DNA of 64,000 nt. It comes from Balanoglossus misakiensis (lineage: Eukaryota; Hemichordata). This document shows, in pieces, positions 52,899 through 64,000 of this stretch. Every line of letters begins with the position of its first letter. Positions within the stretch are counted from its first letter, which is position 1. The notes beneath the pieces were generated by a model. The model was not told the DNA's origin, did not search any database, and worked only from the letters and a program-made list of their open reading frames with translations. The DNA is taken from NCBI GenBank assembly GCA_040954595.2, contig CM082580.2:8122001-8186000 (forward strand), read 5' to 3'. A program made the position numbers and the translations under genes.

Positions 52899-55800
52899 CT
52901 ACTTGGCCTCCTTGATGTCATTTCTGTCTCTTGAATCGCGTCTTCTGTGGCCATTGCTGTGGTTTGACATGGAGGATTTCTCAACACGCTTGAAGATGAA
53001 CGGGTGTTTCAGTAGCTCTCTCGCTGTGGGCCTCAGATCTTGATCCCTGAAAGCAAAATAAAATAAACCCACTGTAATTAAGGTAGTGAATGGCAGTGTT
53101 ACTTTTACCTTTAACATTCTGAGCCAATTTGTCCATTCTACACTGCCACAGGACCTGTTGACTTTCTACTGGATTTGGCACAAACTGCCTAAAAATCTTG
53201 CTTGCCACAAGATGGCGTACTAACCACGAGGACAAAGCTACAATTGGCACATATGACAGAAATAAAAACCAACTTTCAAGTCTTACCTATGCATGCAGAC
53301 ATCCACAAAGTTCCGGGCCTCTGGTGAGAACTTCTCTGGTAGTTTCGGGAGGGATTTATCGCCGGAGCCTATGGCAAAGATGGCCGCCATGGGTGCCATC
53401 TCAGACCACGGTGGCTTTCTGGTTGCCATTTCAAATACGGTGCACCCAACGCTCCTAGAAATCCAAACAGGTCAGAGGTTAGAGGTATAAAGTTAACAAG
53501 GGTGATTGTAAAGATAATAGTAACTTGGGTCTTGCAGCCACATGCATTACAAGTAACACATGAACATTAATTGAAACAATCTTTTAAATTCACAACACTG
53601 CATTATATATTCACTGTCATCTATTTAACTCACCAAATGTCCGACTTGGTTCCGTGCCCTGTTTCCATAACGACCTCAGGTGCCATCCAGTAAGGGGTTC
53701 CCCTCATTGATTTCAGCAGCTGGGCCTGACTCTGGCTCAGATTAATGCACAGTCGCTTGGCGCAACCGAAGTCGATGAGTTTGATCACACCGTTGGGCAT
53801 CAGCATCACGTTGCCTCCTTTGATATCCCTGATGTACAAAACACAAGATAAAAGTCAGTAAATTGTAACATCAAACCGCTTATATACATTCTCAAAGCTG
53901 CTTGACACTGGCAGTTTGTTTTGGGGTAGATTATGATACCCAGTCAAAAGCATGCCACGCTTACCTGTGAATAACGTTGTTTTCATGGAGATAGTCCACC
54001 CCCTTGAGTACTTGCTTGGTGTATCGGCTAAACACAGGCTCCTCTAGTGCACCAAATCTGGCCAGCAACTGAGCTATGGAACCACCGGGTACAAACTGCA
54101 TAAAGATGTTGACAGTGTTGTTTTCCAAACAGGTGCCAAGGAAGCTGATGACAGAAAAGGGGAGAAGGGCTTATGAGAATGTGTATTCAGCTTCTAAATC
54201 TGAGACAACATACATCTCAGTGCGTCATCATACCAAAATACATTTGTAATGGAAATACTCTCTTCTTGATACACTCTTTTTTGTTCTAAGACTCATATTC
54301 TCCTTTGAAAGAAAATGCTCCATTTCCAATGTAACTCATTTCAAAATTTGACTTTTAAGGCTGACCAAGTGAGTAAATAAGTGACTGACTTACGTAACAA
54401 TGTTGACATGGTCCAGTGTCTTCAGCAGATCAACTTCTTCCTGAAGTTTCTCGTATTGTTTCTCCGCATCTTCCTTGCCTTTGACACTCAACTCAACCTG
54501 CTTCACAGCGATCAGCTGTCCAGTGTTTGTTAGGCCACAGTAAACCTGTCACACAAATGATCATCAACATGAACTATCATCTTGTGTTCCTCATGCAACC
54601 AGATGTTCATTTTGATAGTTTGTCTATCTACCGGTATCTGTCTCTCCGCTGTCTGTGTGTGTCAGTCAGTCTATCTCACACACACACACACACACACACT
54701 TACTGTTCCATAAGCCCCTCTACCCAGCACCTGCCCCTTCTTCCAGTGGATCAAATCTTCATGTAAGTCTGCATGCATCGTGCTGGCACTGTCACTCCGC
54801 ATACTGCTGGCTGCAGATCTCACCTTGCCTAGGGAACTGGTGATAGTCTGTCAAATGGAACACACAGAGAATAGAGTTCAGGCAAACTGGGCACTTGTGG
54901 GGATCGAGTCAAAGTGAAAACTTAAAGTCTATATCATCATAACAGTTACTGTTTCTATAAAGATTGGTTTAAAGTTTCTTCTTTAACATTTTTTTCTGTA
55001 AAAGGCATTCACAGAATATACTAATAATCAGAGATCGCATGTACTCACCCTGCTGTCTGGTCTACCCAGCGTTTCCGTCAGAGTTCTATCTGACAGATCA
55101 GTGGCATCTGACTTCAGACTCTGGCTGAAGAACTCTGAGGCCAACGAGTTGATAGAGTCAATGGATTCGAACTCCTTGTGACTCGGTCTCTGCAACTTCA
55201 CAGCTGGGGTGTGATCCCCGTCGTCCTGCGTTTGAGACAGCAACAGAGTCTGCTGCAGCTTCTCCATGTTCTCTGCTGACAGTTTGGCGGCGTGCTGCTC
55301 GGGCGACAGCTCCAGATTTTGTCCGGGTGGTTCGCTGAAGACATCATCATCTCCTGACTCTCTTGCTTTATCATTCCTGGCATCTTTTCCACTTTCCTGT
55401 TTCTCACTCTTCTTCCTTGACGCGGGAGCATTCTGATTTTTCGCATCGCTGGTCGATTCCTTTCTTGGCAGCGGTGGTTTCTGAACCACTTTTGCAGGTG
55501 TCTCGCTCGGCGGCTTCTGGGTCTGGGTCTTCTTGGCGTCAGAAGGAGCAGCGACTTTTCCAGCACTCTGCCCCTTCGCAGGTTCCTTCTCAGCTTGGCC
55601 CTGAGCCGCCATATCTGGTTTCCTAACCACGGCAACAGCCGCAGCAGCGGTTGAAGGCTTACTCCCAACGGCGGTTTTCTGATTATTATTCTCCTGTGTT
55701 GCTGCGTTAAGCTTGGTGCCACTTGGCGGCTTGGCAGGAGCTTGCTTCAGTGCGACCGTTTCCTGTTTTGGCTCCAATTTCTTGTTATTTTCCACTGCAG

Positions 55801-58800
55801 TTTTTTCTGTTTTTGGGTGATGTGGGTTGATTTTCACTGGTACTCCAAGCCTTGACTTATCAGCACTTCCCTGTTTGGTGTTATCCCGCTTGGCAGAATC
55901 GCTCTTCTTGTCCCCGGGCACAACATTCTCACTTGCTTTTTTCTCTGGAACGCTTGGCTGCACGGCGCTTTCAGGAAGAGCCGGCTGCAGACAACTTGCC
56001 GGTGGCACCTCCGGTATCCTGTTGCTCTCAAACTGCACGTCGTCTTCCATGTTTTCGGCCTCCTCGATGTCCTCCTCATTGATGGACTCCGCCTCTGAGC
56101 TGTCGAAGTGTTCGGGCACGTGGAAAACTTTCAGCAGGTCTGGATTTGTCTCGTAGGAGACATCCGACATGTAGCTGCCTTCATTGTCACTCTCGTCGGT
56201 GAACCCGAGCCTAGGCGTCAACCCCTTACTTCCCTCTCCAGCTGGTGCGGCCAAGATCGGCACATCCAGCACTTTTTCCGGTCCTCTCTCTTCCCTGATC
56301 GGTTGGGTGACGGAGCTTCTCCTGGAAGATTTATTGGATCTATTCCCTTCGCTGTTTTTCTCTCGATTTATTTTCCAGGATGTGCTGGGCGACCTGTCGC
56401 ACCCCTCCGTCTCGATCACCCGCCTGATCTCGTTAATTATTTTATCGTTAATGGACATGTTCCTCGGGTCATGATCTACCTCGCTGGCGTTGCTCTTCAA
56501 AGTGTCGGCAAACTCCTTTATGGTGTCCATGGTTTCCGGCATGAAGTTCTGCGCCTCATCCGGGATCAAGATCACGCCATCCACGGGGACCCTGGGCGTG
56601 ATGTCCTCGCTCTCGATGGCCTCGTCGTCGTCGGACGAGTCATCGTCCATCCGCGAGCGGTCGTGGATGATGACATCATCGTTCTCGTTACGCCCCGTCT
56701 TGATCTGCCACCCCATGCCCGTGATAAACGCGGTCTTGTCGATCTCGTCATCTTTGATGATCTTGGCTGTGTTCTTCTTCCCCTTCTTGACGACATCCGC
56801 GTTGCGGTTTCCGGATCTCGGCTTGCCTCTGCCTTTCGCGCTCTTCTGCTTTTCGACACCGGAACCCCTCTCCCTACTCTTGGACCCACTCCCTGGCTTA
56901 ACCCCCACTTTCTTCTTCCCGGCCGAAGACGGCTGCTTCTGACTTGGATTCGCGCCGCCGACAGCGACCTTCTTGGCAGGGTTTCTCGACGTCGCGCTGC
57001 CTTTCCTCCCGTCCCTGGCACTGGCCACTCTCTTCTGCGCAGGCTTTGACGCAGACAGCAGATTCCGCCTGCCGGCCGACGCCACCCTGGTTTCCACAGC
57101 TTCAACTTTCGGCTTTTCCACGTGCGTTTTCTCTTTGTGTAATTGCATGCTTTCCATCATGTCGTATATCACCGGTGTAACATCTACAGACTGCTCTGGT
57201 TTCTTCTCCTGGCTCCCTGCCTGCTGCCCCTCAGCAGCTTTTCGCAACAGTTCTTCAGTTTTGGGTTTTGAAGTGACCGGTCTGTTTGCAGCCGCAACCT
57301 GTTCTTGTTTTACGATATTCCTTGAAACGTCCACGCCCGATTTGGGTTTTTGTTCACTGGAGTCTGCTTTTTTCATGTCTACCTTGTTGGCAACTTTCTG
57401 GTCTGCTGCACTGCCCGTAGTTCTTGTCACCGGCTCCTTCTTCACCGTCTCGGACTTCACCTGCTGTGGTACATGTTTAGTTTTGCCTTCCACTGCACCA
57501 CCCCACTCTATCACCCCGGGGGTCACTCCAGGTTTCGTGCCTTCCTGTGGACCTTTTCCCCGAGTGGTCGTGGCATTTTCCTTCTCACTGTCCTTCCGAG
57601 ACTTAACCTGCAGATTCCCGGAAGCAATCACTTTCTGCCCAGCTGCCTCATCCGTCTTGCTAGTCTGATTTAGCCTGGACGTGGTCAAGACTTCCTTGGA
57701 TTGGCCAGTATTGGCCGAAGCTGGCTTGGCACCACTCTGGACTATAGCGGCGACCTGCAGCTGCTCTGGGTGTTTCTTTGGCACAGCAGTCGGGTGGCTT
57801 GTGTTACCAGCGCTCTTCGACGGAGCCTGATTGTTTCCAGCACCGACTTTTTCTTTCAGGTTTGCATTCATTTGGCCGTGCGTCGTCCCACTTTCCCGCG
57901 TAACTGCTGCAGCAGACTTTGCAGCAACCACTGTTTTGCCTTTCTGTTCGTGTGATTTTTGAGTCTCTCTGTTACCCGTGGCTGCGTTTCTTGTCAGGTT
58001 AGCACCCGCAGACTTGCTGGTGGCAGACACAGGAGTCTTGTTGTGATTACCCGAGCTTAGATCTTTTCTCGGGGAAGGGGTGTTACCATGTCCAGTACTG
58101 GTCTGTTTGTGAGGTTCATGAGCTCCAGCAGATTTGCTGGTGGCAGACACAGGAGTCTTATTGTGATTACCCGAGCTTACATCTTTTCTTGGAGATGGGG
58201 TGTGACTATTTCCAGCACTGGTCTGTTTGTGAGGTTCATGTCTCTTGGGACCTGCAGAGACCGAGTTTCTCGGAGTGTGGAAAAGTTCAACCTTCCCGGG
58301 TGAGGTTTTGGCTGGTGTTTGGTTGGACTTGGCATCGCTGCTGCCGGAGAGTCGTGAAAACAAAAGTCTGGTGCCAGCACTTTGGCAGGGCTCACCCTGC
58401 TCCTTCTTAACACTAGAGTCTACTTTCTGTTGGCTTTGAGGCGAGTCTTTCACTTTTGCTGGATTGAGATTACAACCCGGCACAGTTCCCGCATTGTTAT
58501 TACTATTACTCTGCGTAACATGGGCCTGCTTGCTGACACTGCTCGCGTTGGTCTTTGCCACATTTGAACTGTTCTTGGCTGCATTACTCTCTGTCGCTTT
58601 CCCCTGAGAAGACTGCTGTACAGATTTTGGCTCGGATGTCTGCGAGGGCGCTCTTGTCTTTTGCGCACTGGCTGCAGCCACTGACCTCTGACCTGCAGAG
58701 ACCGGCGCATTCTGTGATGGAGGCACTGGGTTGTCTTCGTTGCTGAGTTTCCTGACTGGTTCCTTTCTGTCGGCGGATGAATTCAAGTCGATCATCTTTG

Positions 58801-61800
58801 ACGACTGTTTCCTAGTTTCCTGAGAGTGATGGCTGCTGTCACTGCCGTGTCTGGACGCCCCTCTCGGATTCTGGCTCAGTGCCTCTCTTGCCGACGCAGC
58901 CAGCGGGTATGTCCGACTCAGAGTGACTTTGGAACTGGACGGTTTCTTGGAGTCTTGCGCTGCGTCGCTTTTTGCAGCAATGGTGGTCTTCACTAGCGTC
59001 GGTTGGTCGCCCTGTTTTCTCGCCAGCGAAAGTGGCACTGGCTTCTCAATAATCAATGTACCGGTAGCAGCCGGAGTCATCTGCGCTCCGGACTTTCTCA
59101 GGTTTAGTCCGGGATCACAGACATCGAAGGAAGTCCTTGGACTCGGAGTTGACAGCGAACTCACACTTGAACTGTAACTGCTGCTCTCGTTTGACCTTGA
59201 GGACAGAGGAGCATCCTGCTGCTGTTGTTGTTGCTGCTCTGACCCGGCTTTGACCCGCGACTGCACGATGTTGAACATCACGTGTTTGTCCAGCAACGAC
59301 TTTGACCTCGTCAGCTGCAGATGGTCCGGCACTGCCAATTTTATTTCCTCCGAAGCACCGTGGGAGACGCCGTTGCTTTGAGCGACACGATGCGTGTCTC
59401 CAGCTTCTTCTTCTTCATCATCTTCAGCATGGAAGGACAGCACCGGGTCGTGTTGGATGCTCTCGACTTGACTCCGGAATGCCGGTGACGGTGGAAGCAG
59501 GGATCTGGAATTCGGGTACAACGTGCTTCCGTTCATGGGGCTGTCTGCACTGACTCTCACTGTCATTTGATCTGTCAATCAGAAACAAGACACAGATTCA
59601 GTGAGTCACACGAACATTGCAAAAAAAAATAATCTCTCTATACCTTTGTATCTAGTTAAGTAGTGAACGTGACACTCACAAACAAAAGAATCTCCCTGGA
59701 TTGTTGATTCCTACCTAAATCTAGTATCATAGGCACTGCAGGCTTCCCTTCTTCGATGGTGTACGGGATCTTCAATCTTGGGTTGTCTTGTGACATGGGA
59801 GCCAGTTTCGGTGGTGGTGCTACAATTTCGTCGCTGTTTTCGACGTTTGACAGTGACCGTGGTAACCTCTTGCCTGTCATTCACAAGATAAAATTCAGAC
59901 TTTCCTCAGGATCAAAGTGACATCATCAAACCAGGAGGTTAAAGTTGACCTTGTACACGGCAAAGTGTTTGCCTAGTCTTGAAATAACCTGTCTAGTCCA
60001 ACACTTTGGAAATATAGCAGGTCCATCATAGTCAACACTATTACTAACCCAATCTAAGGTCGTCATGCACTCACCTCTTTTCAGATAACTGTTGCAGGCT
60101 TCAGTCACGTCCGTGACACTGGGGTTTGAAAAAGATCGCTGTTTTTGGAGGGGATACGTGCGGTGGAAACTAGTGCTCCTCTCAATATCTGGTCCGCCCC
60201 TTTTCTTTTCAATCATGTGACCTATAGGACCCTGGTTGACTCTCTGAAATCTATTTGTGGTTAAACCAAAAGTTTACTTCTTCGAAGTATTCTTGTGTGT
60301 CAGTAGCAGGAATAACTTTTTATCAGACACTAGTACCGGTATACACTATACACCCACAATATGAACACAAAAATAAACCTGGTTGACTCCCCAACTTAGG
60401 GTCAAATAAGTAATGGCGCCTACCTAATTTCCTGAAGATTATCATCCAGTTCCAAACCTAAGACAGTGACTGGAACAGGACTGTACTCTGCTGGTACTGA
60501 TTTGCGTGTTGGGTCAGCTAAAAACACAAATAGAACAGAGTTAGTTTCAAACTTCATAGCTTTATAAAGTTTTACAACTGAAAGGGAAAGTCAAAAGACT
60601 TTCATTCTAACAGAGCTCTTCAAACATGGAAGAGGTTTTGTTTTAATCACAGTGCGCGTGGACTTTTCAAGTTCTCCATTTTTAACTTAAATATTACAAT
60701 TAGGGTTATTTTCGCCACTTTTGAACATGCAATACATGTACTTACAAAATTTTTGCGCAAGTCTCTGGTGTGCCCTGACTTTGGAATTCCTGACACCATC
60801 TTCTTCGAAGCTTCTATTCAATGCTTTGTACCTCTTGTCACTCAGCATCCGTCCGTTGCTTTTCTCGGGCGAGCTGGAAGACGCCAGTGGTGATATGAGC
60901 GGCATTTTCTCCGGCGTCCTGGGAGAGGTTTGCGAAGGTGCGGAGATTTCCGTCGGCGCCGGTGTGAACGGAATCGGAGTGATCACCATACTGTTGCGGG
61001 AGTCGCACCGGGAGCAGGCGCGTGGCATGCCAAATTTCCTTGGATTGGGTCTGAAGAAGCAACATACATACAGACAGACCTATTTATTAAACTTGGTTTC
61101 TAAATGAACCACACAACTGTCAAAACTGAACACTGTTTTCAGTTTCCTAGTCCAGCGCAGACATGTTAGAAATATCTTCATAAACTGCAAACCTCTACTG
61201 CAAACTGGATATTTTTCTGAGTCTCGATCTGCAAATCAATGACAAAGACAGCATCAAGTCCTACCTGGGTGTAAATCTACCACTCTCAATATCTTGCATC
61301 ATTTTCATCTCAGCTCTTTGTGACTTTTCTGCATCAGTCAGCTTCTTCACCATCTTTTTCTCTGGTGAAAAAAAATTGACATCAACGGAAAGTTAGGAAT
61401 AACTTTTCACTTCAGCAGATGACATATTTTCACGGAAAATTCTTGTTGTATAACTCCTTTGTCCCCAGTAAACTGTGAATAGTCTTCTAACCACACCACT
61501 TGAAACAAAATTGTGTTGAGATCGAGAAAAGTTGATACTTACTTCCCGGTGATATGTTTCTCAATGCCGGGTGCTCAGCCACTGGAAGATCCTGGAATTG
61601 AAGTAAGCAAAACCAGTGAAGAACCCAGGAAAAGTGAGACAAGTTCTTTAAATACAAAGTATGAAATTAACTCTGATGTTGAGCAACAAGAAAAAACCCA
61701 CTCACATCGAAATCAAATACAACTTCTGAGAGTCTCTTGCGATTATACGCTGGCATGGGAGACAGAATAACAGTCTCGTCGAGCGACTGCTGGACCATGG

Positions 61801-63906
61801 ATGCCCTGGACGGAGGTTTGACCGGACTTAAAACCACGGAATCTCTCCTTGTCTGAGTCGCTTCGGCCCAGGCTTCTGTTGGAGTAAAAGAAAGACCAGC
61901 AGTGGACAATACAGTAAGTGACAACAAAGAAAGAACATAAAAAAGTCTGCGGTGAGTCAGCACTGCATTGGGGGGACAGGTTATAGTTTGGCTGTGTGCC
62001 AGTGGTTTGTTTTTGATACAGTGATCCAATCGATTATTTGTGTACGATCTGACCTGCATCTCTAAGCATAAAAAATAATGTTGATCCACACACACACAGA
62101 CACACACATACACACATACGGGTACATACATACACACTCACACACATACACACAGAGTGAAGACCAACTTTCATCCAAGTATTATGTAAAGTTATACGTC
62201 CTGGCAATAATTATTAAGCTCAGATATATTTGTATTAATGAAGACACTCTAAGTTTCCTTCAAAACTGAAAAAAAGATCTCTTTCAAGATTAAATATGCC
62301 ACATTTTATCATTGCTACATTTCAGATTTTCCCTCACCTTTAAGTCTCGTTTTTATTTTCTTTGTCTTGGCCACTTCCACAGCAGTGTTGCCGCTGTCGT
62401 CCACCAACAAAATATCAGCGCCGCGCTCAAGCAGTGTCTCTGCAATCTTCTGGTGGCCAGATTGAGCCTGTTGTAAACAGAACAAATGATGTCAACAATG
62501 CCATCAACAGGTGTGCACAAACGATGACCTTGTGACCTGGCTGAAAAATTATTATATTTTCAGAAGAGGGAAATCAACAATGGATATGTTTATGTTTTTG
62601 GTTCACTGGGTCATTGTCAATGACATGACCAAGACCTTAGTGCCTTTGTTGACTATAACAATTAGCATACAGTAGTGGAATCACTGTTATATTTAACTGT
62701 TCGATTAGATTTTACCTGTGCTTTGAATGGCATATTACTGTCCCAAACACAAAACGTCAATTAACATACAATTGCCAGTTTGTACGGTACTCCAGCTATT
62801 GTATAATCAGTGCTTTAGTGTTTCTGAAACAGATACTATTGTAGCTTTTTTCTATTTATTTATTTATTTATAAATAATGATGCCGGACTTACAGAGACAT
62901 GTAATGGAGTGACACCAGCAAATCCCCGGCAGTTAACATCAGCACCCTTATTGATCAACGCAACCACCACATCAGACTGACCACTTTGGGAAGCAGAATG
63001 AATCGGTGCAAAGGAACGATTATCTTTGGAATCTATCACAGACAGAGAAAAATAAAATAAAGTGAGGGGTTGGAAGCACAATGTCCATTTACTTATATGT
63101 GACTTCAACTATGCTTCAACTCAAACAACTATACAGAGAACAAGGACAAGTCTCAGAAACTTGGTCAGACTTATTTTTAATCAACAGGTCTAATCCTTTT
63201 GTTGAGTCCACACAAACAGAATTGCTTATACACATGTCGCTGTATTAAACCTTGTTCAGGGGTAACCCCCGTTTGATGTCATGACAAGGTTTTCTACCAG
63301 GCATCAAGGTTAATAATAAACTCTCGCACAACTGAACAAATTTTACTGGTACCTGGCAAATACTAGCAGCAAAAGTATTTGCAACGAACAAAGCAATGTG
63401 AAACTTGCATATCGGCACGTAAAACTGACCGAGCTGTGGACTCAGAAATTACGGACCACAAATTTAGTTCAACTTACCAACTAACGGACAGTCTTTCAAC
63501 ATCAGACAGACCACTTTTTCTGAGGAGGGACTTTTACAAGAAGATGCCAAATGGATGGAGGATTTCCCTTCTGGGTCAGACGCTGTTACATCACTGTAAA
63601 ATCAACATGAAATATCAAAATAATAAACAGCTTGACCCATTATTTTTTACTAAAATTCATGAATTCTTCAATTTTGCATCAACACATCAGTTAGATACCA
63701 AATCTTTCTGGCTTAATTTACTTTTTTTCATTTCATAGTTTGGATTGACTGAATGTCTAAGAATAGTTGACTTCTCCTGTTTCTACTTATTTCTGCATTT
63801 ATTCAAGAAATAATCTGAATTTTTTAAAACAAGAAAACTTACGATCGTTTTTGCACCAATATGGACACCACTTCCACAGGGTTGTAGTTTTTGGCCGCTC
63901 TACCAA
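52899..63906 (-). CDS. MAP3K19: MAP3K19-like (YSK4) protein kinase with N-terminal ankyrin-type repeats; 5' end off window
   Basis: Eighteen exons, 5' to 3': 63906-63843, 63593-63478, 63032-62893, 62467-62338, 61875-61706, 61591-61543, 61361-61265, 61050-60746, 60517-60424, 60250-60075, 59873-59715, 59571-55049, 54847-54704, 54545-54394, 54144-53965, 53828-53634, 53454-53287, 53046-52899. Phases agree; 2335 residues are in view. Residues 1-150 hold ankyrin-type repeats (GVTPLHVSAQSGHQKIAETLL). One 4523-nt exon encodes a Ser/Lys/Gln/Pro-rich disordered region. The kinase domain ends the protein: G2049-R-G-A-Y-G-T, K2070 in AVKQVEL, H2165-R-D2167-IKGGN, D2185-FG, then GTPYWMAPE and SDIWSVGCTVFEMA. 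All catalytic residues are present. The VYCGLTNTGQLIAVKQV, FVPGGSI and KLIDFGCAKRL stretches point to MAP3K19 within the STE11 group, which acts upstream of JNK/p38 in vertebrates. The tail (NHSNGHRRRDSRDRNDIKEAK) is basic. Confidence 0.92.
54677..54699. repeat. (CA)n repeat directly behind a kinase-gene splice donor
   Basis: On the minus strand the donor GTAAGT (54703-54698) runs straight into a GT dinucleotide repeat, so the intron begins with a GU-rich stretch. Confidence 0.85.
58001..58240 (-). repeat. Two in-frame 120-bp tandem repeats in the kinase gene
   Basis: Copies 58001-58120 and 58121-58240 encode two 40-residue units with the shared core GNHNKTPVSATSKSAGA and a TPSPRKD motif. 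The Ser-Pro sites suggest proline-directed phosphorylation. They differ at scattered positions. Confidence 0.9.
62078..62156. repeat. Impure (CA)n microsatellite in a kinase-gene intron
   Basis: CACACA runs broken by GA and TA steps, in the intron between the exons at 62467-62338 and 61875-61706. Confidence 0.8.
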
Positions 63907-64000
63907 CTGAAGAAAAAGTTTGGCAATTTGAGAAAATACAGTCAAGAAAGGGTAATTCAGGACATCTAAATCCCTCAGGCAAAGATCATTAATACTGGTT
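63907..64000 (-). other. Intron of the MAP3K19-like gene at the right edge
   Basis: The acceptor (tttttcttcag) ends at 63907. The exon at 63906-63843 begins with two bases of a split codon, so an upstream coding exon must exist outside the window. Confidence 0.7.

Noticed and set aside
56108-57049. 313-codon plus-strand open frame
   Set aside because: Antisense shadow of the large low-complexity exon of the MAP3K19-like gene.
60243-60244. Alternative acceptor (atttcag) for a kinase-gene exon
   Set aside because: Joining it to the phase-2 donor at 60424 runs into a stop; the acceptor just upstream, giving an exon from 60250, keeps frame.

Overview
This window looks like animal genomic DNA: many short exons joined by GT-AG introns, head-to-head and convergent gene pairs, microsatellites and short terminal-inverted-repeat elements. 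The set of recognisable genes (a GALNT11-like glycosyltransferase, ICE2/NARG2, TRA2, a MAP3K19-like kinase, a bursicon-type cystine-knot protein and gigasin-6-like serine hydrolases) fits an invertebrate deuterostome, most plausibly a cephalochordate (amphioxus). That assignment is an inference from gene content and was not tested by any search. All exon boundaries come from reading splice signals and checking that phases agree.

Layout, left to right. Positions 84-5349 (minus) hold seven coding exons of a GALNT11-like gene whose C-terminal lectin part lies off the left edge. Positions 5350-14252 hold no supportable coding gene, only repeats, small palindromes and one weak candidate leader exon. 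Positions 14253-17684 and 22576-28521 (both plus) are two tandem four-exon paralogues of a secreted class-C-beta-lactamase-like serine hydrolase, with all intron positions and phases shared. Positions 28522-34766 are gene-free but carry a 113-bp foldback element with 9-bp flanking direct repeats, and two opposite-facing copies of another inverted-repeat element. Positions 34767-35651 (minus) encode a two-exon secreted cystine-knot protein with the 11-cysteine bursicon pattern. Positions 36746-37420 (minus) encode a membrane protein whose CDS has no intron and which resembles the SLATT two-transmembrane fold.

The right half is dense. ICE2 (39037-45088, minus, 13 coding exons) and TRA2 (45359-48308, plus) are head to head across a 270-bp shared promoter. 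TRA2 converges on a very large MAP3K19-like kinase gene (52899-63906, minus, at least 18 exons, 5' end off the right edge) with N-terminal ankyrin-type repeats, a 4.5-kb low-complexity exon and a C-terminal STE-type kinase domain.

The most striking observation is in TRA2. The first half of its RRM is encoded twice, by two adjacent 129-nt exons with intact splice sites and only 51 nt between them. This is the arrangement expected of mutually exclusive exons, so the gene may make two forms of the splicing factor that differ in their RNA-contact surface. ICE2 (snRNA transcription by the little elongation complex) and TRA2 (exon-enhancer recognition) both act in RNA production, which may give meaning to their shared promoter.
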